From: Pratylenchus scribneri
Lineage: Eukaryota; Nematoda; Chromadorea; Rhabditida; Pratylenchidae
DNA length: 64,000 nucleotides
Assembly: GCA_030063045.1 (NCBI GenBank)
Contig: JAQSEB010000155.1
Span: 1,471,668 to 1,535,667 of the forward strand
Direction of reading: 5' to 3'
A program made the position numbers and the translations under genes. Numbering within the stretch: the stretch's first letter is position 1; the number at the start of each line of letters is the position of its first letter. Of the stretch, positions 40,462-55,400 are shown piece by piece. The notes under the pieces were generated by a model, which had not been told where the DNA came from, did no database searches, and saw nothing but the letters and a program-made list of their open reading frames with translations.

Positions 40462-43400
40462 TCTAGAAAAATTCTTTTTGGGAAAAAAGAGCCGAAAAAA
40501 ATCAATAAAAAAAAGCCAGAAAAAAGGAGGCTTGAAAAACTAAGAAATTCGATCAAAAAAATGAAAAAATTAGATTAGAAAATTGGAAAAAAAAATTAGA
40601 AAAAGACTAGAAAATGGAGATTAGAAATAGACTAAGAAAGTTAGATTAGAAAAGAGTACTGTAAAGAGAGAAGAAGAGGAGAAAAAAGGAGCAGACAGGT
40701 AAGTGTATGATTAGTGGGGGATACTGTAGAAAAAATGGGCGAATAGGTAAGGAATTTAGGGGCTATGGTTAGGATAGGGGGCCTGGGGATTACTGTTGAC
40801 AAAAGAAAAAGAAAACTAAGATAGATTAGAAAAACCAGAGGAAATTAGAGAAAAAATAGCCATTAGATATTGGCTAGAAAAATTTTAAAAATTTCAGATA
40901 AGCCAATAGGTATCGAATTAGCCAATGGATATCGGCTTACCGCATAGGTATGGGCTAAGCGCTAGGGTATGGGCTAGGGTTAGGGGTTAGGGTTAGGGTT
41001 AGGTAGGTAGGTAGGGGATAAATTTTGAAAAATCAAAAAAAATCGAGAAAAAATAAGAAAAATCGTGAAAAAACATGGAATTTCCCTAGGCAATTTTCAA
41101 AATAAAAAAGGAAAAAATTTAAAAAAATTCGCTCTGGCCAGCCTGACGGCATGGCCAGTCTAGAAAAATTCTTTTTGGGAAAAAAGAGCCGAAAAAAATC
41201 AATAAAAAAAAGCCAGAAAAAAGGAGGCTTGAAAAACTAAGAAATTCGATCAAAAAAATGAAAAAATTAGATTAGAAAATTGGAAAAAAAAATTAGAAAA
41301 AGACTAGAAAATGGAGATTAGAAATAGACTAAGAAAGTTAGATTAGAAAAGAGTACTGTAAAGAGAGAAGAAGAGGAGAAAAAAGGAGCAGACAGGTAAG
41401 TGTATGATTAGTGGGGGATACTGTAGAAAAAATGGGCGAATAGGTAAGGAATTTAGGGGCTATGGTTAGGATAGGGGGCCTGGGGATTACTGTTGACAAA
41501 AGAAAAAGAAAACTAAGATAGATTAGAAAAACCAGAGGAAATTAGAGAAAAAATAGCCATTAGATATTGGCTAGAAAAATTTTAAAAATTTCAGATAAGC
41601 CAATAGGTATCGAATTAGCCAATGGATATCGGCTTACCGCATAGGTATGGGCTAAGCGCTAGGGTATGGGCTAGGGTTAGGGGTTAGGGTTAGGGTTAGG
41701 TAGGTAGGTAGGGGATAAATTTTGAAAAATCAAAAAAAATCGAGAAAAAATAAGAAAAATCGTGAAAAAACATGGAATTTCCCTAGGCAATTTTCAAAAT
41801 AAAAAAGGAAAAAATTTAAAAAAATTCGCTCTGGCCAGCCTGACGGCATGGCCAGTCTAGAAAAATTCTTTTTGGGAAAAAAGAGCCGAAAAAAATCAAT
41901 AAAAAAAAGCCAGAAAAAAGGAGGCTTGAAAAACTAAGAAATTCGATCAAAAAAATGAAAAAATTAGATTAGAAAATTGGAAAAAAAAATTAGAAAAAGA
42001 CTAGAAAATGGAGATTAGAAATAGACTAAGAAAGTTAGATTAGAAAAGAGTACTGTAAAGAGAGAAGAAGAGGAGAAAAAAGGAGCAGACAGGTAAGTGT
42101 ATGATTAGTGGGGGATACTGTAGAAAAAATGGGCGAATAGGTAAGGAATTTAGGGGCTATGGTTAGGATAGGGGGCCTGGGGATTACTGTTGACAAAAGA
42201 AAAAGAAAACTAAGATAGATTAGAAAAACCAGAGGAAATTAGAGAAAAAATAGCCATTAGATATTGGCTAGAAAAATTTTAAAAATTTCAGATAAGCCAA
42301 TAGGTATCGAATTAGCCAATGGATATCGGCTTACCGCATAGGTATGGGCTAAGCGCTAGGGTATGGGCTAGGGTTAGGGGTTAGGGTTAGGGTTAGGTAG
42401 GTAGGTAGGGGATAAATTTTGAAAAATCAAAAAAAATCGAGAAAAAATAAGAAAAATCGTGAAAAAACATGGAATTTCCCTAGGCAATTTTCAAAATAAA
42501 AAAGGAAAAAATTTAAAAAAATTCGCTCTGGCCAGCCTGACGGCATGGCCAGTCTAGAAAAATTCTTTTTGGGAAAAAAGAGCCGAAAAAAATCAATAAA
42601 AAAAAGCCAGAAAAAAGGAGGCTTGAAAAACTAAGAAATTCGATCAAAAAAATGAAAAAATTAGATTAGAAAATTGGAAAAAAAAATTAGAAAAAGACTA
42701 GAAAATGGAGATTAGAAATAGACTAAGAAAGTTAGATTAGAAAAGAGTACTGTAAAGAGAGAAGAAGAGGAGAAAAAAGGAGCAGACAGGTAAGTGTATG
42801 ATTAGTGGGGGATACTGTAGAAAAAATGGGCGAATAGGTAAGGAATTTAGGGGCTATGGTTAGGATAGGGGGCCTGGGGATTACTGTTGACAAAAGAAAA
42901 AGAAAACTAAGATAGATTAGAAAAACCAGAGGAAATTAGAGAAAAAATAGCCATTAGATATTGGCTAGAAAAATTTTAAAAATTTCAGATAAGCCAATAG
43001 GTATCGAATTAGCCAATGGATATCGGCTTACCGCATAGGTATGGGCTAAGCGCTAGGGTATGGGCTAGGGTTAGGGGTTAGGGTTAGGGTTAGGTAGGTA
43101 GGTAGGGGATAAATTTTGAAAAATCAAAAAAAATCGAGAAAAAATAAGAAAAATCGTGAAAAAACATGGAATTTCCCTAGGCAATTTTCAAAATAAAAAA
43201 GGAAAAAATTTAAAAAAATTCGCTCTGGCCAGCCTGACGGCATGGCCAGTCTAGAAAAATTCTTTTTGGGAAAAAAGAGCCGAAAAAAATCAATAAAAAA
43301 AAGCCAGAAAAAAGGAGGCTTGAAAAACTAAGAAATTCGATCAAAAAAATGAAAAAATTAGATTAGAAAATTGGAAAAAAAAATTAGAAAAAGACTAGAA

Positions 43401-46400
43401 AATGGAGATTAGAAATAGACTAAGAAAGTTAGATTAGAAAAGAGTACTGTAAAGAGAGAAGAAGAGGAGAAAAAAGGAGCAGACAGGTAAGTGTATGATT
43501 AGTGGGGGATACTGTAGAAAAAATGGGCGAATAGGTAAGGAATTTAGGGGCTATGGTTAGGATAGGGGGCCTGGGGATTACTGTTGACAAAAGAAAAAGA
43601 AAACTAAGATAGATTAGAAAAACCAGAGGAAATTAGAGAAAAAATAGCCATTAGATATTGGCTAGAAAAATTTTAAAAATTTCAGATAAGCCAATAGGTA
43701 TCGAATTAGCCAATGGATATCGGCTTACCGCATAGGTATGGGCTAAGCGCTAGGGTATGGGCTAGGGTTAGGGGTTAGGGTTAGGGTTAGGTAGGTAGGT
43801 AGGGGATAAATTTTGAAAAATCAAAAAAAATCGAGAAAAAATAAGAAAAATCGTGAAAAAACATGGAATTTCCCTAGGCAATTTTCAAAATAAAAAAGGA
43901 AAAAATTTAAAAAAATTCGCTCTGGCCAGCCTGACGGCATGGCCAGTCTAGAAAAATTCTTTTTGGGAAAAAAGAGCCGAAAAAAATCAATAAAAAAAAG
44001 CCAGAAAAAAGGAGGCTTGAAAAACTAAGAAATTCGATCAAAAAAATGAAAAAATTAGATTAGAAAATTGGAAAAAAAAATTAGAAAAAGACTAGAAAAT
44101 GGAGATTAGAAATAGACTAAGAAAGTTAGATTAGAAAAGAGTACTGTAAAGAGAGAAGAAGAGGAGAAAAAAGGAGCAGACAGGTAAGTGTATGATTAGT
44201 GGGGGATACTGTAGAAAAAATGGGCGAATAGGTAAGGAATTTAGGGGCTATGGTTAGGATAGGGGGCCTGGGGATTACTGTTGACAAAAGAAAAAGAAAA
44301 CTAAGATAGATTAGAAAAACCAGAGGAAATTAGAGAAAAAATAGCCATTAGATATTGGCTAGAAAAATTTTAAAAATTTCAGATAAGCCAATAGGTATCG
44401 AATTAGCCAATGGATATCGGCTTACCGCATAGGTATGGGCTAAGCGCTAGGGTATGGGCTAGGGTTAGGGGTTAGGGTTAGGGTTAGGTAGGTAGGTAGG
44501 GGATAAATTTTGAAAAATCAAAAAAAATCGAGAAAAAATAAGAAAAATCGTGAAAAAACATGGAATTTCCCTAGGCAATTTTCAAAATAAAAAAGGAAAA
44601 AATTTAAAAAAATTCGCTCTGGCCAGCCTGACGGCATGGCCAGTCTAGAAAAATTCTTTTTGGGAAAAAAGAGCCGAAAAAAATCAATAAAAAAAAGCCA
44701 GAAAAAAGGAGGCTTGAAAAACTAAGAAATTCGATCAAAAAAATGAAAAAATTAGATTAGAAAATTGGAAAAAAAAATTAGAAAAAGACTAGAAAATGGA
44801 GATTAGAAATAGACTAAGAAAGTTAGATTAGAAAAGAGTACTGTAAAGAGAGAAGAAGAGGAGAAAAAAGGAGCAGACAGGTAAGTGTATGATTAGTGGG
44901 GGATACTGTAGAAAAAATGGGCGAATAGGTAAGGAATTTAGGGGCTATGGTTAGGATAGGGGGCCTGGGGATTACTGTTGACAAAAGAAAAAGAAAACTA
45001 AGATAGATTAGAAAAACCAGAGGAAATTAGAGAAAAAATAGCCATTAGATATTGGCTAGAAAAATTTTAAAAATTTCAGATAAGCCAATAGGTATCGAAT
45101 TAGCCAATGGATATCGGCTTACCGCATAGGTATGGGCTAAGCGCTAGGGTATGGGCTAGGGTTAGGGGTTAGGGTTAGGGTTAGGTAGGTAGGTAGGGGA
45201 TAAATTTTGAAAAATCAAAAAAAATCGAGAAAAAATAAGAAAAATCGTGAAAAAACATGGAATTTCCCTAGGCAATTTTCAAAATAAAAAAGGAAAAAAT
45301 TTAAAAAAATTCGCTCTGGCCAGCCTGACGGCATGGCCAGTCTAGAAAAATTCTTTTTGGGAAAAAAGAGCCGAAAAAAATCAATAAAAAAAAGCCAGAA
45401 AAAAGGAGGCTTGAAAAACTAAGAAATTCGATCAAAAAAATGAAAAAATTAGATTAGAAAATTGGAAAAAAAAATTAGAAAAAGACTAGAAAATGGAGAT
45501 TAGAAATAGACTAAGAAAGTTAGATTAGAAAAGAGTACTGTAAAGAGAGAAGAAGAGGAGAAAAAAGGAGCAGACAGGTAAGTGTATGATTAGTGGGGGA
45601 TACTGTAGAAAAAATGGGCGAATAGGTAAGGAATTTAGGGGCTATGGTTAGGATAGGGGGCCTGGGGATTACTGTTGACAAAAGAAAAAGAAAACTAAGA
45701 TAGATTAGAAAAACCAGAGGAAATTAGAGAAAAAATAGCCATTAGATATTGGCTAGAAAAATTTTAAAAATTTCAGATAAGCCAATAGGTATCGAATTAG
45801 CCAATGGATATCGGCTTACCGCATAGGTATGGGCTAAGCGCTAGGGTATGGGCTAGGGTTAGGGGTTAGGGTTAGGGTTAGGTAGGTAGGTAGGGGATAA
45901 ATTTTGAAAAATCAAAAAAAATCGAGAAAAAATAAGAAAAATCGTGAAAAAACATGGAATTTCCCTAGGCAATTTTCAAAATAAAAAAGGAAAAAATTTA
46001 AAAAAATTCGCTCTGGCCAGCCTGACGGCATGGCCAGTCTAGAAAAATTCTTTTTGGGAAAAAAGAGCCGAAAAAAATCAATAAAAAAAAGCCAGAAAAA
46101 AGGAGGCTTGAAAAACTAAGAAATTCGATCAAAAAAATGAAAAAATTAGATTAGAAAATTGGAAAAAAAAATTAGAAAAAGACTAGAAAATGGAGATTAG
46201 AAATAGACTAAGAAAGTTAGATTAGAAAAGAGTACTGTAAAGAGAGAAGAAGAGGAGAAAAAAGGAGCAGACAGGTAAGTGTATGATTAGTGGGGGATAC
46301 TGTAGAAAAAATGGGCGAATAGGTAAGGAATTTAGGGGCTATGGTTAGGATAGGGGGCCTGGGGATTACTGTTGACAAAAGAAAAAGAAAACTAAGATAG

Positions 46401-49400
46401 ATTAGAAAAACCAGAGGAAATTAGAGAAAAAATAGCCATTAGATATTGGCTAGAAAAATTTTAAAAATTTCAGATAAGCCAATAGGTATCGAATTAGCCA
46501 ATGGATATCGGCTTACCGCATAGGTATGGGCTAAGCGCTAGGGTATGGGCTAGGGTTAGGGGTTAGGGTTAGGGTTAGGTAGGTAGGTAGGGGATAAATT
46601 TTGAAAAATCAAAAAAAATCGAGAAAAAATAAGAAAAATCGTGAAAAAACATGGAATTTCCCTAGGCAATTTTCAAAATAAAAAAGGAAAAAATTTAAAA
46701 AAATTCGCTCTGGCCAGCCTGACGGCATGGCCAGTCTAGAAAAATTCTTTTTGGGAAAAAAGAGCCGAAAAAAATCAATAAAAAAAAGCCAGAAAAAAGG
46801 AGGCTTGAAAAACTAAGAAATTCGATCAAAAAAATGAAAAAATTAGATTAGAAAATTGGAAAAAAAAATTAGAAAAAGACTAGAAAATGGAGATTAGAAA
46901 TAGACTAAGAAAGTTAGATTAGAAAAGAGTACTGTAAAGAGAGAAGAAGAGGAGAAAAAAGGAGCAGACAGGTAAGTGTATGATTAGTGGGGGATACTGT
47001 AGAAAAAATGGGCGAATAGGTAAGGAATTTAGGGGCTATGGTTAGGATAGGGGGCCTGGGGATTACTGTTGACAAAAGAAAAAGAAAACTAAGATAGATT
47101 AGAAAAACCAGAGGAAATTAGAGAAAAAATAGCCATTAGATATTGGCTAGAAAAATTTTAAAAATTTCAGATAAGCCAATAGGTATCGAATTAGCCAATG
47201 GATATCGGCTTACCGCATAGGTATGGGCTAAGCGCTAGGGTATGGGCTAGGGTTAGGGGTTAGGGTTAGGGTTAGGTAGGTAGGTAGGGGATAAATTTTG
47301 AAAAATCAAAAAAAATCGAGAAAAAATAAGAAAAATCGTGAAAAAACATGGAATTTCCCTAGGCAATTTTCAAAATAAAAAAGGAAAAAATTTAAAAAAA
47401 TTCGCTCTGGCCAGCCTGACGGCATGGCCAGTCTAGAAAAATTCTTTTTGGGAAAAAAGAGCCGAAAAAAATCAATAAAAAAAAGCCAGAAAAAAGGAGG
47501 CTTGAAAAACTAAGAAATTCGATCAAAAAAATGAAAAAATTAGATTAGAAAATTGGAAAAAAAAATTAGAAAAAGACTAGAAAATGGAGATTAGAAATAG
47601 ACTAAGAAAGTTAGATTAGAAAAGAGTACTGTAAAGAGAGAAGAAGAGGAGAAAAAAGGAGCAGACAGGTAAGTGTATGATTAGTGGGGGATACTGTAGA
47701 AAAAATGGGCGAATAGGTAAGGAATTTAGGGGCTATGGTTAGGATAGGGGGCCTGGGGATTACTGTTGACAAAAGAAAAAGAAAACTAAGATAGATTAGA
47801 AAAACCAGAGGAAATTAGAGAAAAAATAGCCATTAGATATTGGCTAGAAAAATTTTAAAAATTTCAGATAAGCCAATAGGTATCGAATTAGCCAATGGAT
47901 ATCGGCTTACCGCATAGGTATGGGCTAAGCGCTAGGGTATGGGCTAGGGTTAGGGGTTAGGGTTAGGGTTAGGTAGGTAGGTAGGGGATAAATTTTGAAA
48001 AATCAAAAAAAATCGAGAAAAAATAAGAAAAATCGTGAAAAAACATGGAATTTCCCTAGGCAATTTTCAAAATAAAAAAGGAAAAAATTTAAAAAAATTC
48101 GCTCTGGCCAGCCTGACGGCATGGCCAGTCTAGAAAAATTCTTTTTGGGAAAAAAGAGCCGAAAAAAATCAATAAAAAAAAGCCAGAAAAAAGGAGGCTT
48201 GAAAAACTAAGAAATTCGATCAAAAAAATGAAAAAATTAGATTAGAAAATTGGAAAAAAAAATTAGAAAAAGACTAGAAAATGGAGATTAGAAATAGACT
48301 AAGAAAGTTAGATTAGAAAAGAGTACTGTAAAGAGAGAAGAAGAGGAGAAAAAAGGAGCAGACAGGTAAGTGTATGATTAGTGGGGGATACTGTAGAAAA
48401 AATGGGCGAATAGGTAAGGAATTTAGGGGCTATGGTTAGGATAGGGGGCCTGGGGATTACTGTTGACAAAAGAAAAAGAAAACTAAGATAGATTAGAAAA
48501 ACCAGAGGAAATTAGAGAAAAAATAGCCATTAGATATTGGCTAGAAAAATTTTAAAAATTTCAGATAAGCCAATAGGTATCGAATTAGCCAATGGATATC
48601 GGCTTACCGCATAGGTATGGGCTAAGCGCTAGGGTATGGGCTAGGGTTAGGGGTTAGGGTTAGGGTTAGGTAGGTAGGTAGGGGATAAATTTTGAAAAAT
48701 CAAAAAAAATCGAGAAAAAATAAGAAAAATCGTGAAAAAACATGGAATTTCCCTAGGCAATTTTCAAAATAAAAAAGGAAAAAATTTAAAAAAATTCGCT
48801 CTGGCCAGCCTGACGGCATGGCCAGTCTAGAAAAATTCTTTTTGGGAAAAAAGAGCCGAAAAAAATCAATAAAAAAAAGCCAGAAAAAAGGAGGCTTGAA
48901 AAACTAAGAAATTCGATCAAAAAAATGAAAAAATTAGATTAGAAAATTGGAAAAAAAAATTAGAAAAAGACTAGAAAATGGAGATTAGAAATAGACTAAG
49001 AAAGTTAGATTAGAAAAGAGTACTGTAAAGAGAGAAGAAGAGGAGAAAAAAGGAGCAGACAGGTAAGTGTATGATTAGTGGGGGATACTGTAGAAAAAAT
49101 GGGCGAATAGGTAAGGAATTTAGGGGCTATGGTTAGGATAGGGGGCCTGGGGATTACTGTTGACAAAAGAAAAAGAAAACTAAGATAGATTAGAAAAACC
49201 AGAGGAAATTAGAGAAAAAATAGCCATTAGATATTGGCTAGAAAAATTTTAAAAATTTCAGATAAGCCAATAGGTATCGAATTAGCCAATGGATATCGGC
49301 TTACCGCATAGGTATGGGCTAAGCGCTAGGGTATGGGCTAGGGTTAGGGGTTAGGGTTAGGGTTAGGTAGGTAGGTAGGGGATAAATTTTGAAAAATCAA

Positions 49401-52400
49401 AAAAAATCGAGAAAAAATAAGAAAAATCGTGAAAAAACATGGAATTTCCCTAGGCAATTTTCAAAATAAAAAAGGAAAAAATTTAAAAAAATTCGCTCTG
49501 GCCAGCCTGACGGCATGGCCAGTCTAGAAAAATTCTTTTTGGGAAAAAAGAGCCGAAAAAAATCAATAAAAAAAAGCCAGAAAAAAGGAGGCTTGAAAAA
49601 CTAAGAAATTCGATCAAAAAAATGAAAAAATTAGATTAGAAAATTGGAAAAAAAAATTAGAAAAAGACTAGAAAATGGAGATTAGAAATAGACTAAGAAA
49701 GTTAGATTAGAAAAGAGTACTGTAAAGAGAGAAGAAGAGGAGAAAAAAGGAGCAGACAGGTAAGTGTATGATTAGTGGGGGATACTGTAGAAAAAATGGG
49801 CGAATAGGTAAGGAATTTAGGGGCTATGGTTAGGATAGGGGGCCTGGGGATTACTGTTGACAAAAGAAAAAGAAAACTAAGATAGATTAGAAAAACCAGA
49901 GGAAATTAGAGAAAAAATAGCCATTAGATATTGGCTAGAAAAATTTTAAAAATTTCAGATAAGCCAATAGGTATCGAATTAGCCAATGGATATCGGCTTA
50001 CCGCATAGGTATGGGCTAAGCGCTAGGGTATGGGCTAGGGTTAGGGGTTAGGGTTAGGGTTAGGTAGGTAGGTAGGGGATAAATTTTGAAAAATCAAAAA
50101 AAATCGAGAAAAAATAAGAAAAATCGTGAAAAAACATGGAATTTCCCTAGGCAATTTTCAAAATAAAAAAGGAAAAAATTTAAAAAAATTCGCTCTGGCC
50201 AGCCTGACGGCATGGCCAGTCTAGAAAAATTCTTTTTGGGAAAAAAGAGCCGAAAAAAATCAATAAAAAAAAGCCAGAAAAAAGGAGGCTTGAAAAACTA
50301 AGAAATTCGATCAAAAAAATGAAAAAATTAGATTAGAAAATTGGAAAAAAAAATTAGAAAAAGACTAGAAAATGGAGATTAGAAATAGACTAAGAAAGTT
50401 AGATTAGAAAAGAGTACTGTAAAGAGAGAAGAAGAGGAGAAAAAAGGAGCAGACAGGTAAGTGTATGATTAGTGGGGGATACTGTAGAAAAAATGGGCGA
50501 ATAGGTAAGGAATTTAGGGGCTATGGTTAGGATAGGGGGCCTGGGGATTACTGTTGACAAAAGAAAAAGAAAACTAAGATAGATTAGAAAAACCAGAGGA
50601 AATTAGAGAAAAAATAGCCATTAGATATTGGCTAGAAAAATTTTAAAAATTTCAGATAAGCCAATAGGTATCGAATTAGCCAATGGATATCGGCTTACCG
50701 CATAGGTATGGGCTAAGCGCTAGGGTATGGGCTAGGGTTAGGGGTTAGGGTTAGGGTTAGGTAGGTAGGTAGGGGATAAATTTTGAAAAATCAAAAAAAA
50801 TCGAGAAAAAATAAGAAAAATCGTGAAAAAACATGGAATTTCCCTAGGCAATTTTCAAAATAAAAAAGGAAAAAATTTAAAAAAATTCGCTCTGGCCAGC
50901 CTGACGGCATGGCCAGTCTAGAAAAATTCTTTTTGGGAAAAAAGAGCCGAAAAAAATCAATAAAAAAAAGCCAGAAAAAAGGAGGCTTGAAAAACTAAGA
51001 AATTCGATCAAAAAAATGAAAAAATTAGATTAGAAAATTGGAAAAAAAAATTAGAAAAAGACTAGAAAATGGAGATTAGAAATAGACTAAGAAAGTTAGA
51101 TTAGAAAAGAGTACTGTAAAGAGAGAAGAAGAGGAGAAAAAAGGAGCAGACAGGTAAGTGTATGATTAGTGGGGGATACTGTAGAAAAAATGGGCGAATA
51201 GGTAAGGAATTTAGGGGCTATGGTTAGGATAGGGGGCCTGGGGATTACTGTTGACAAAAGAAAAAGAAAACTAAGATAGATTAGAAAAACCAGAGGAAAT
51301 TAGAGAAAAAATAGCCATTAGATATTGGCTAGAAAAATTTTAAAAATTTCAGATAAGCCAATAGGTATCGAATTAGCCAATGGATATCGGCTTACCGCAT
51401 AGGTATGGGCTAAGCGCTAGGGTATGGGCTAGGGTTAGGGGTTAGGGTTAGGGTTAGGTAGGTAGGTAGGGGATAAATTTTGAAAAATCAAAAAAAATCG
51501 AGAAAAAATAAGAAAAATCGTGAAAAAACATGGAATTTCCCTAGGCAATTTTCAAAATAAAAAAGGAAAAAATTTAAAAAAATTCGCTCTGGCCAGCCTG
51601 ACGGCATGGCCAGTCTAGAAAAATTCTTTTTGGGAAAAAAGAGCCGAAAAAAATCAATAAAAAAAAGCCAGAAAAAAGGAGGCTTGAAAAACTAAGAAAT
51701 TCGATCAAAAAAATGAAAAAATTAGATTAGAAAATTGGAAAAAAAAATTAGAAAAAGACTAGAAAATGGAGATTAGAAATAGACTAAGAAAGTTAGATTA
51801 GAAAAGAGTACTGTAAAGAGAGAAGAAGAGGAGAAAAAAGGAGCAGACAGGTAAGTGTATGATTAGTGGGGGATACTGTAGAAAAAATGGGCGAATAGGT
51901 AAGGAATTTAGGGGCTATGGTTAGGATAGGGGGCCTGGGGATTACTGTTGACAAAAGAAAAAGAAAACTAAGATAGATTAGAAAAACCAGAGGAAATTAG
52001 AGAAAAAATAGCCATTAGATATTGGCTAGAAAAATTTTAAAAATTTCAGATAAGCCAATAGGTATCGAATTAGCCAATGGATATCGGCTTACCGCATAGG
52101 TATGGGCTAAGCGCTAGGGTATGGGCTAGGGTTAGGGGTTAGGGTTAGGGTTAGGTAGGTAGGTAGGGGATAAATTTTGAAAAATCAAAAAAAATCGAGA
52201 AAAAATAAGAAAAATCGTGAAAAAACATGGAATTTCCCTAGGCAATTTTCAAAATAAAAAAGGAAAAAATTTAAAAAAATTCGCTCTGGCCAGCCTGACG
52301 GCATGGCCAGTCTAGAAAAATTCTTTTTGGGAAAAAAGAGCCGAAAAAAATCAATAAAAAAAAGCCAGAAAAAAGGAGGCTTGAAAAACTAAGAAATTCG

Positions 52401-55400
52401 ATCAAAAAAATGAAAAAATTAGATTAGAAAATTGGAAAAAAAAATTAGAAAAAGACTAGAAAATGGAGATTAGAAATAGACTAAGAAAGTTAGATTAGAA
52501 AAGAGTACTGTAAAGAGAGAAGAAGAGGAGAAAAAAGGAGCAGACAGGTAAGTGTATGATTAGTGGGGGATACTGTAGAAAAAATGGGCGAATAGGTAAG
52601 GAATTTAGGGGCTATGGTTAGGATAGGGGGCCTGGGGATTACTGTTGACAAAAGAAAAAGAAAACTAAGATAGATTAGAAAAACCAGAGGAAATTAGAGA
52701 AAAAATAGCCATTAGATATTGGCTAGAAAAATTTTAAAAATTTCAGATAAGCCAATAGGTATCGAATTAGCCAATGGATATCGGCTTACCGCATAGGTAT
52801 GGGCTAAGCGCTAGGGTATGGGCTAGGGTTAGGGGTTAGGGTTAGGGTTAGGTAGGTAGGTAGGGGATAAATTTTGAAAAATCAAAAAAAATCGAGAAAA
52901 AATAAGAAAAATCGTGAAAAAACATGGAATTTCCCTAGGCAATTTTCAAAATAAAAAAGGAAAAAATTTAAAAAAATTCGCTCTGGCCAGCCTGACGGCA
53001 TGGCCAGTCTAGAAAAATTCTTTTTGGGAAAAAAGAGCCGAAAAAAATCAATAAAAAAAAGCCAGAAAAAAGGAGGCTTGAAAAACTAAGAAATTCGATC
53101 AAAAAAATGAAAAAATTAGATTAGAAAATTGGAAAAAAAAATTAGAAAAAGACTAGAAAATGGAGATTAGAAATAGACTAAGAAAGTTAGATTAGAAAAG
53201 AGTACTGTAAAGAGAGAAGAAGAGGAGAAAAAAGGAGCAGACAGGTAAGTGTATGATTAGTGGGGGATACTGTAGAAAAAATGGGCGAATAGGTAAGGAA
53301 TTTAGGGGCTATGGTTAGGATAGGGGGCCTGGGGATTACTGTTGACAAAAGAAAAAGAAAACTAAGATAGATTAGAAAAACCAGAGGAAATTAGAGAAAA
53401 AATAGCCATTAGATATTGGCTAGAAAAATTTTAAAAATTTCAGATAAGCCAATAGGTATCGAATTAGCCAATGGATATCGGCTTACCGCATAGGTATGGG
53501 CTAAGCGCTAGGGTATGGGCTAGGGTTAGGGGTTAGGGTTAGGGTTAGGTAGGTAGGTAGGGGATAAATTTTGAAAAATCAAAAAAAATCGAGAAAAAAT
53601 AAGAAAAATCGTGAAAAAACATGGAATTTCCCTAGGCAATTTTCAAAATAAAAAAGGAAAAAATTTAAAAAAATTCGCTCTGGCCAGCCTGACGGCATGG
53701 CCAGTCTAGAAAAATTCTTTTTGGGAAAAAAGAGCCGAAAAAAATCAATAAAAAAAAGCCAGAAAAAAGGAGGCTTGAAAAACTAAGAAATTCGATCAAA
53801 AAAATGAAAAAATTAGATTAGAAAATTGGAAAAAAAAATTAGAAAAAGACTAGAAAATGGAGATTAGAAATAGACTAAGAAAGTTAGATTAGAAAAGAGT
53901 ACTGTAAAGAGAGAAGAAGAGGAGAAAAAAGGAGCAGACAGGTAAGTGTATGATTAGTGGGGGATACTGTAGAAAAAATGGGCGAATAGGTAAGGAATTT
54001 AGGGGCTATGGTTAGGATAGGGGGCCTGGGGATTACTGTTGACAAAAGAAAAAGAAAACTAAGATAGATTAGAAAAACCAGAGGAAATTAGAGAAAAAAT
54101 AGCCATTAGATATTGGCTAGAAAAATTTTAAAAATTTCAGATAAGCCAATAGGTATCGAATTAGCCAATGGATATCGGCTTACCGCATAGGTATGGGCTA
54201 AGCGCTAGGGTATGGGCTAGGGTTAGGGGTTAGGGTTAGGGTTAGGTAGGTAGGTAGGGGATAAATTTTGAAAAATCAAAAAAAATCGAGAAAAAATAAG
54301 AAAAATCGTGAAAAAACATGGAATTTCCCTAGGCAATTTTCAAAATAAAAAAGGAAAAAATTTAAAAAAATTCGCTCTGGCCAGCCTGACGGCATGGCCA
54401 GTCTAGAAAAATTCTTTTTGGGAAAAAAGAGCCGAAAAAAATCAATAAAAAAAAGCCAGAAAAAAGGAGGCTTGAAAAACTAAGAAATTCGATCAAAAAA
54501 ATGAAAAAATTAGATTAGAAAATTGGAAAAAAAAATTAGAAAAAGACTAGAAAATGGAGATTAGAAATAGACTAAGAAAGTTAGATTAGAAAAGAGTACT
54601 GTAAAGAGAGAAGAAGAGGAGAAAAAAGGAGCAGACAGGTAAGTGTATGATTAGTGGGGGATACTGTAGAAAAAATGGGCGAATAGGTAAGGAATTTAGG
54701 GGCTATGGTTAGGATAGGGGGCCTGGGGATTACTGTTGACAAAAGAAAAAGAAAACTAAGATAGATTAGAAAAACCAGAGGAAATTAGAGAAAAAATAGC
54801 CATTAGATATTGGCTAGAAAAATTTTAAAAATTTCAGATAAGCCAATAGGTATCGAATTAGCCAATGGATATCGGCTTACCGCATAGGTATGGGCTAAGC
54901 GCTAGGGTATGGGCTAGGGTTAGGGGTTAGGGTTAGGGTTAGGTAGGTAGGTAGGGGATAAATTTTGAAAAATCAAAAAAAATCGAGAAAAAATAAGAAA
55001 AATCGTGAAAAAACATGGAATTTCCCTAGGCAATTTTCAAAATAAAAAAGGAAAAAATTTAAAAAAATTCGCTCTGGCCAGCCTGACGGCATGGCCAGTC
55101 TAGAAAAATTCTTTTTGGGAAAAAAGAGCCGAAAAAAATCAATAAAAAAAAGCCAGAAAAAAGGAGGCTTGAAAAACTAAGAAATTCGATCAAAAAAATG
55201 AAAAAATTAGATTAGAAAATTGGAAAAAAAAATTAGAAAAAGACTAGAAAATGGAGATTAGAAATAGACTAAGAAAGTTAGATTAGAAAAGAGTACTGTA
55301 AAGAGAGAAGAAGAGGAGAAAAAAGGAGCAGACAGGTAAGTGTATGATTAGTGGGGGATACTGTAGAAAAAATGGGCGAATAGGTAAGGAATTTAGGGGC

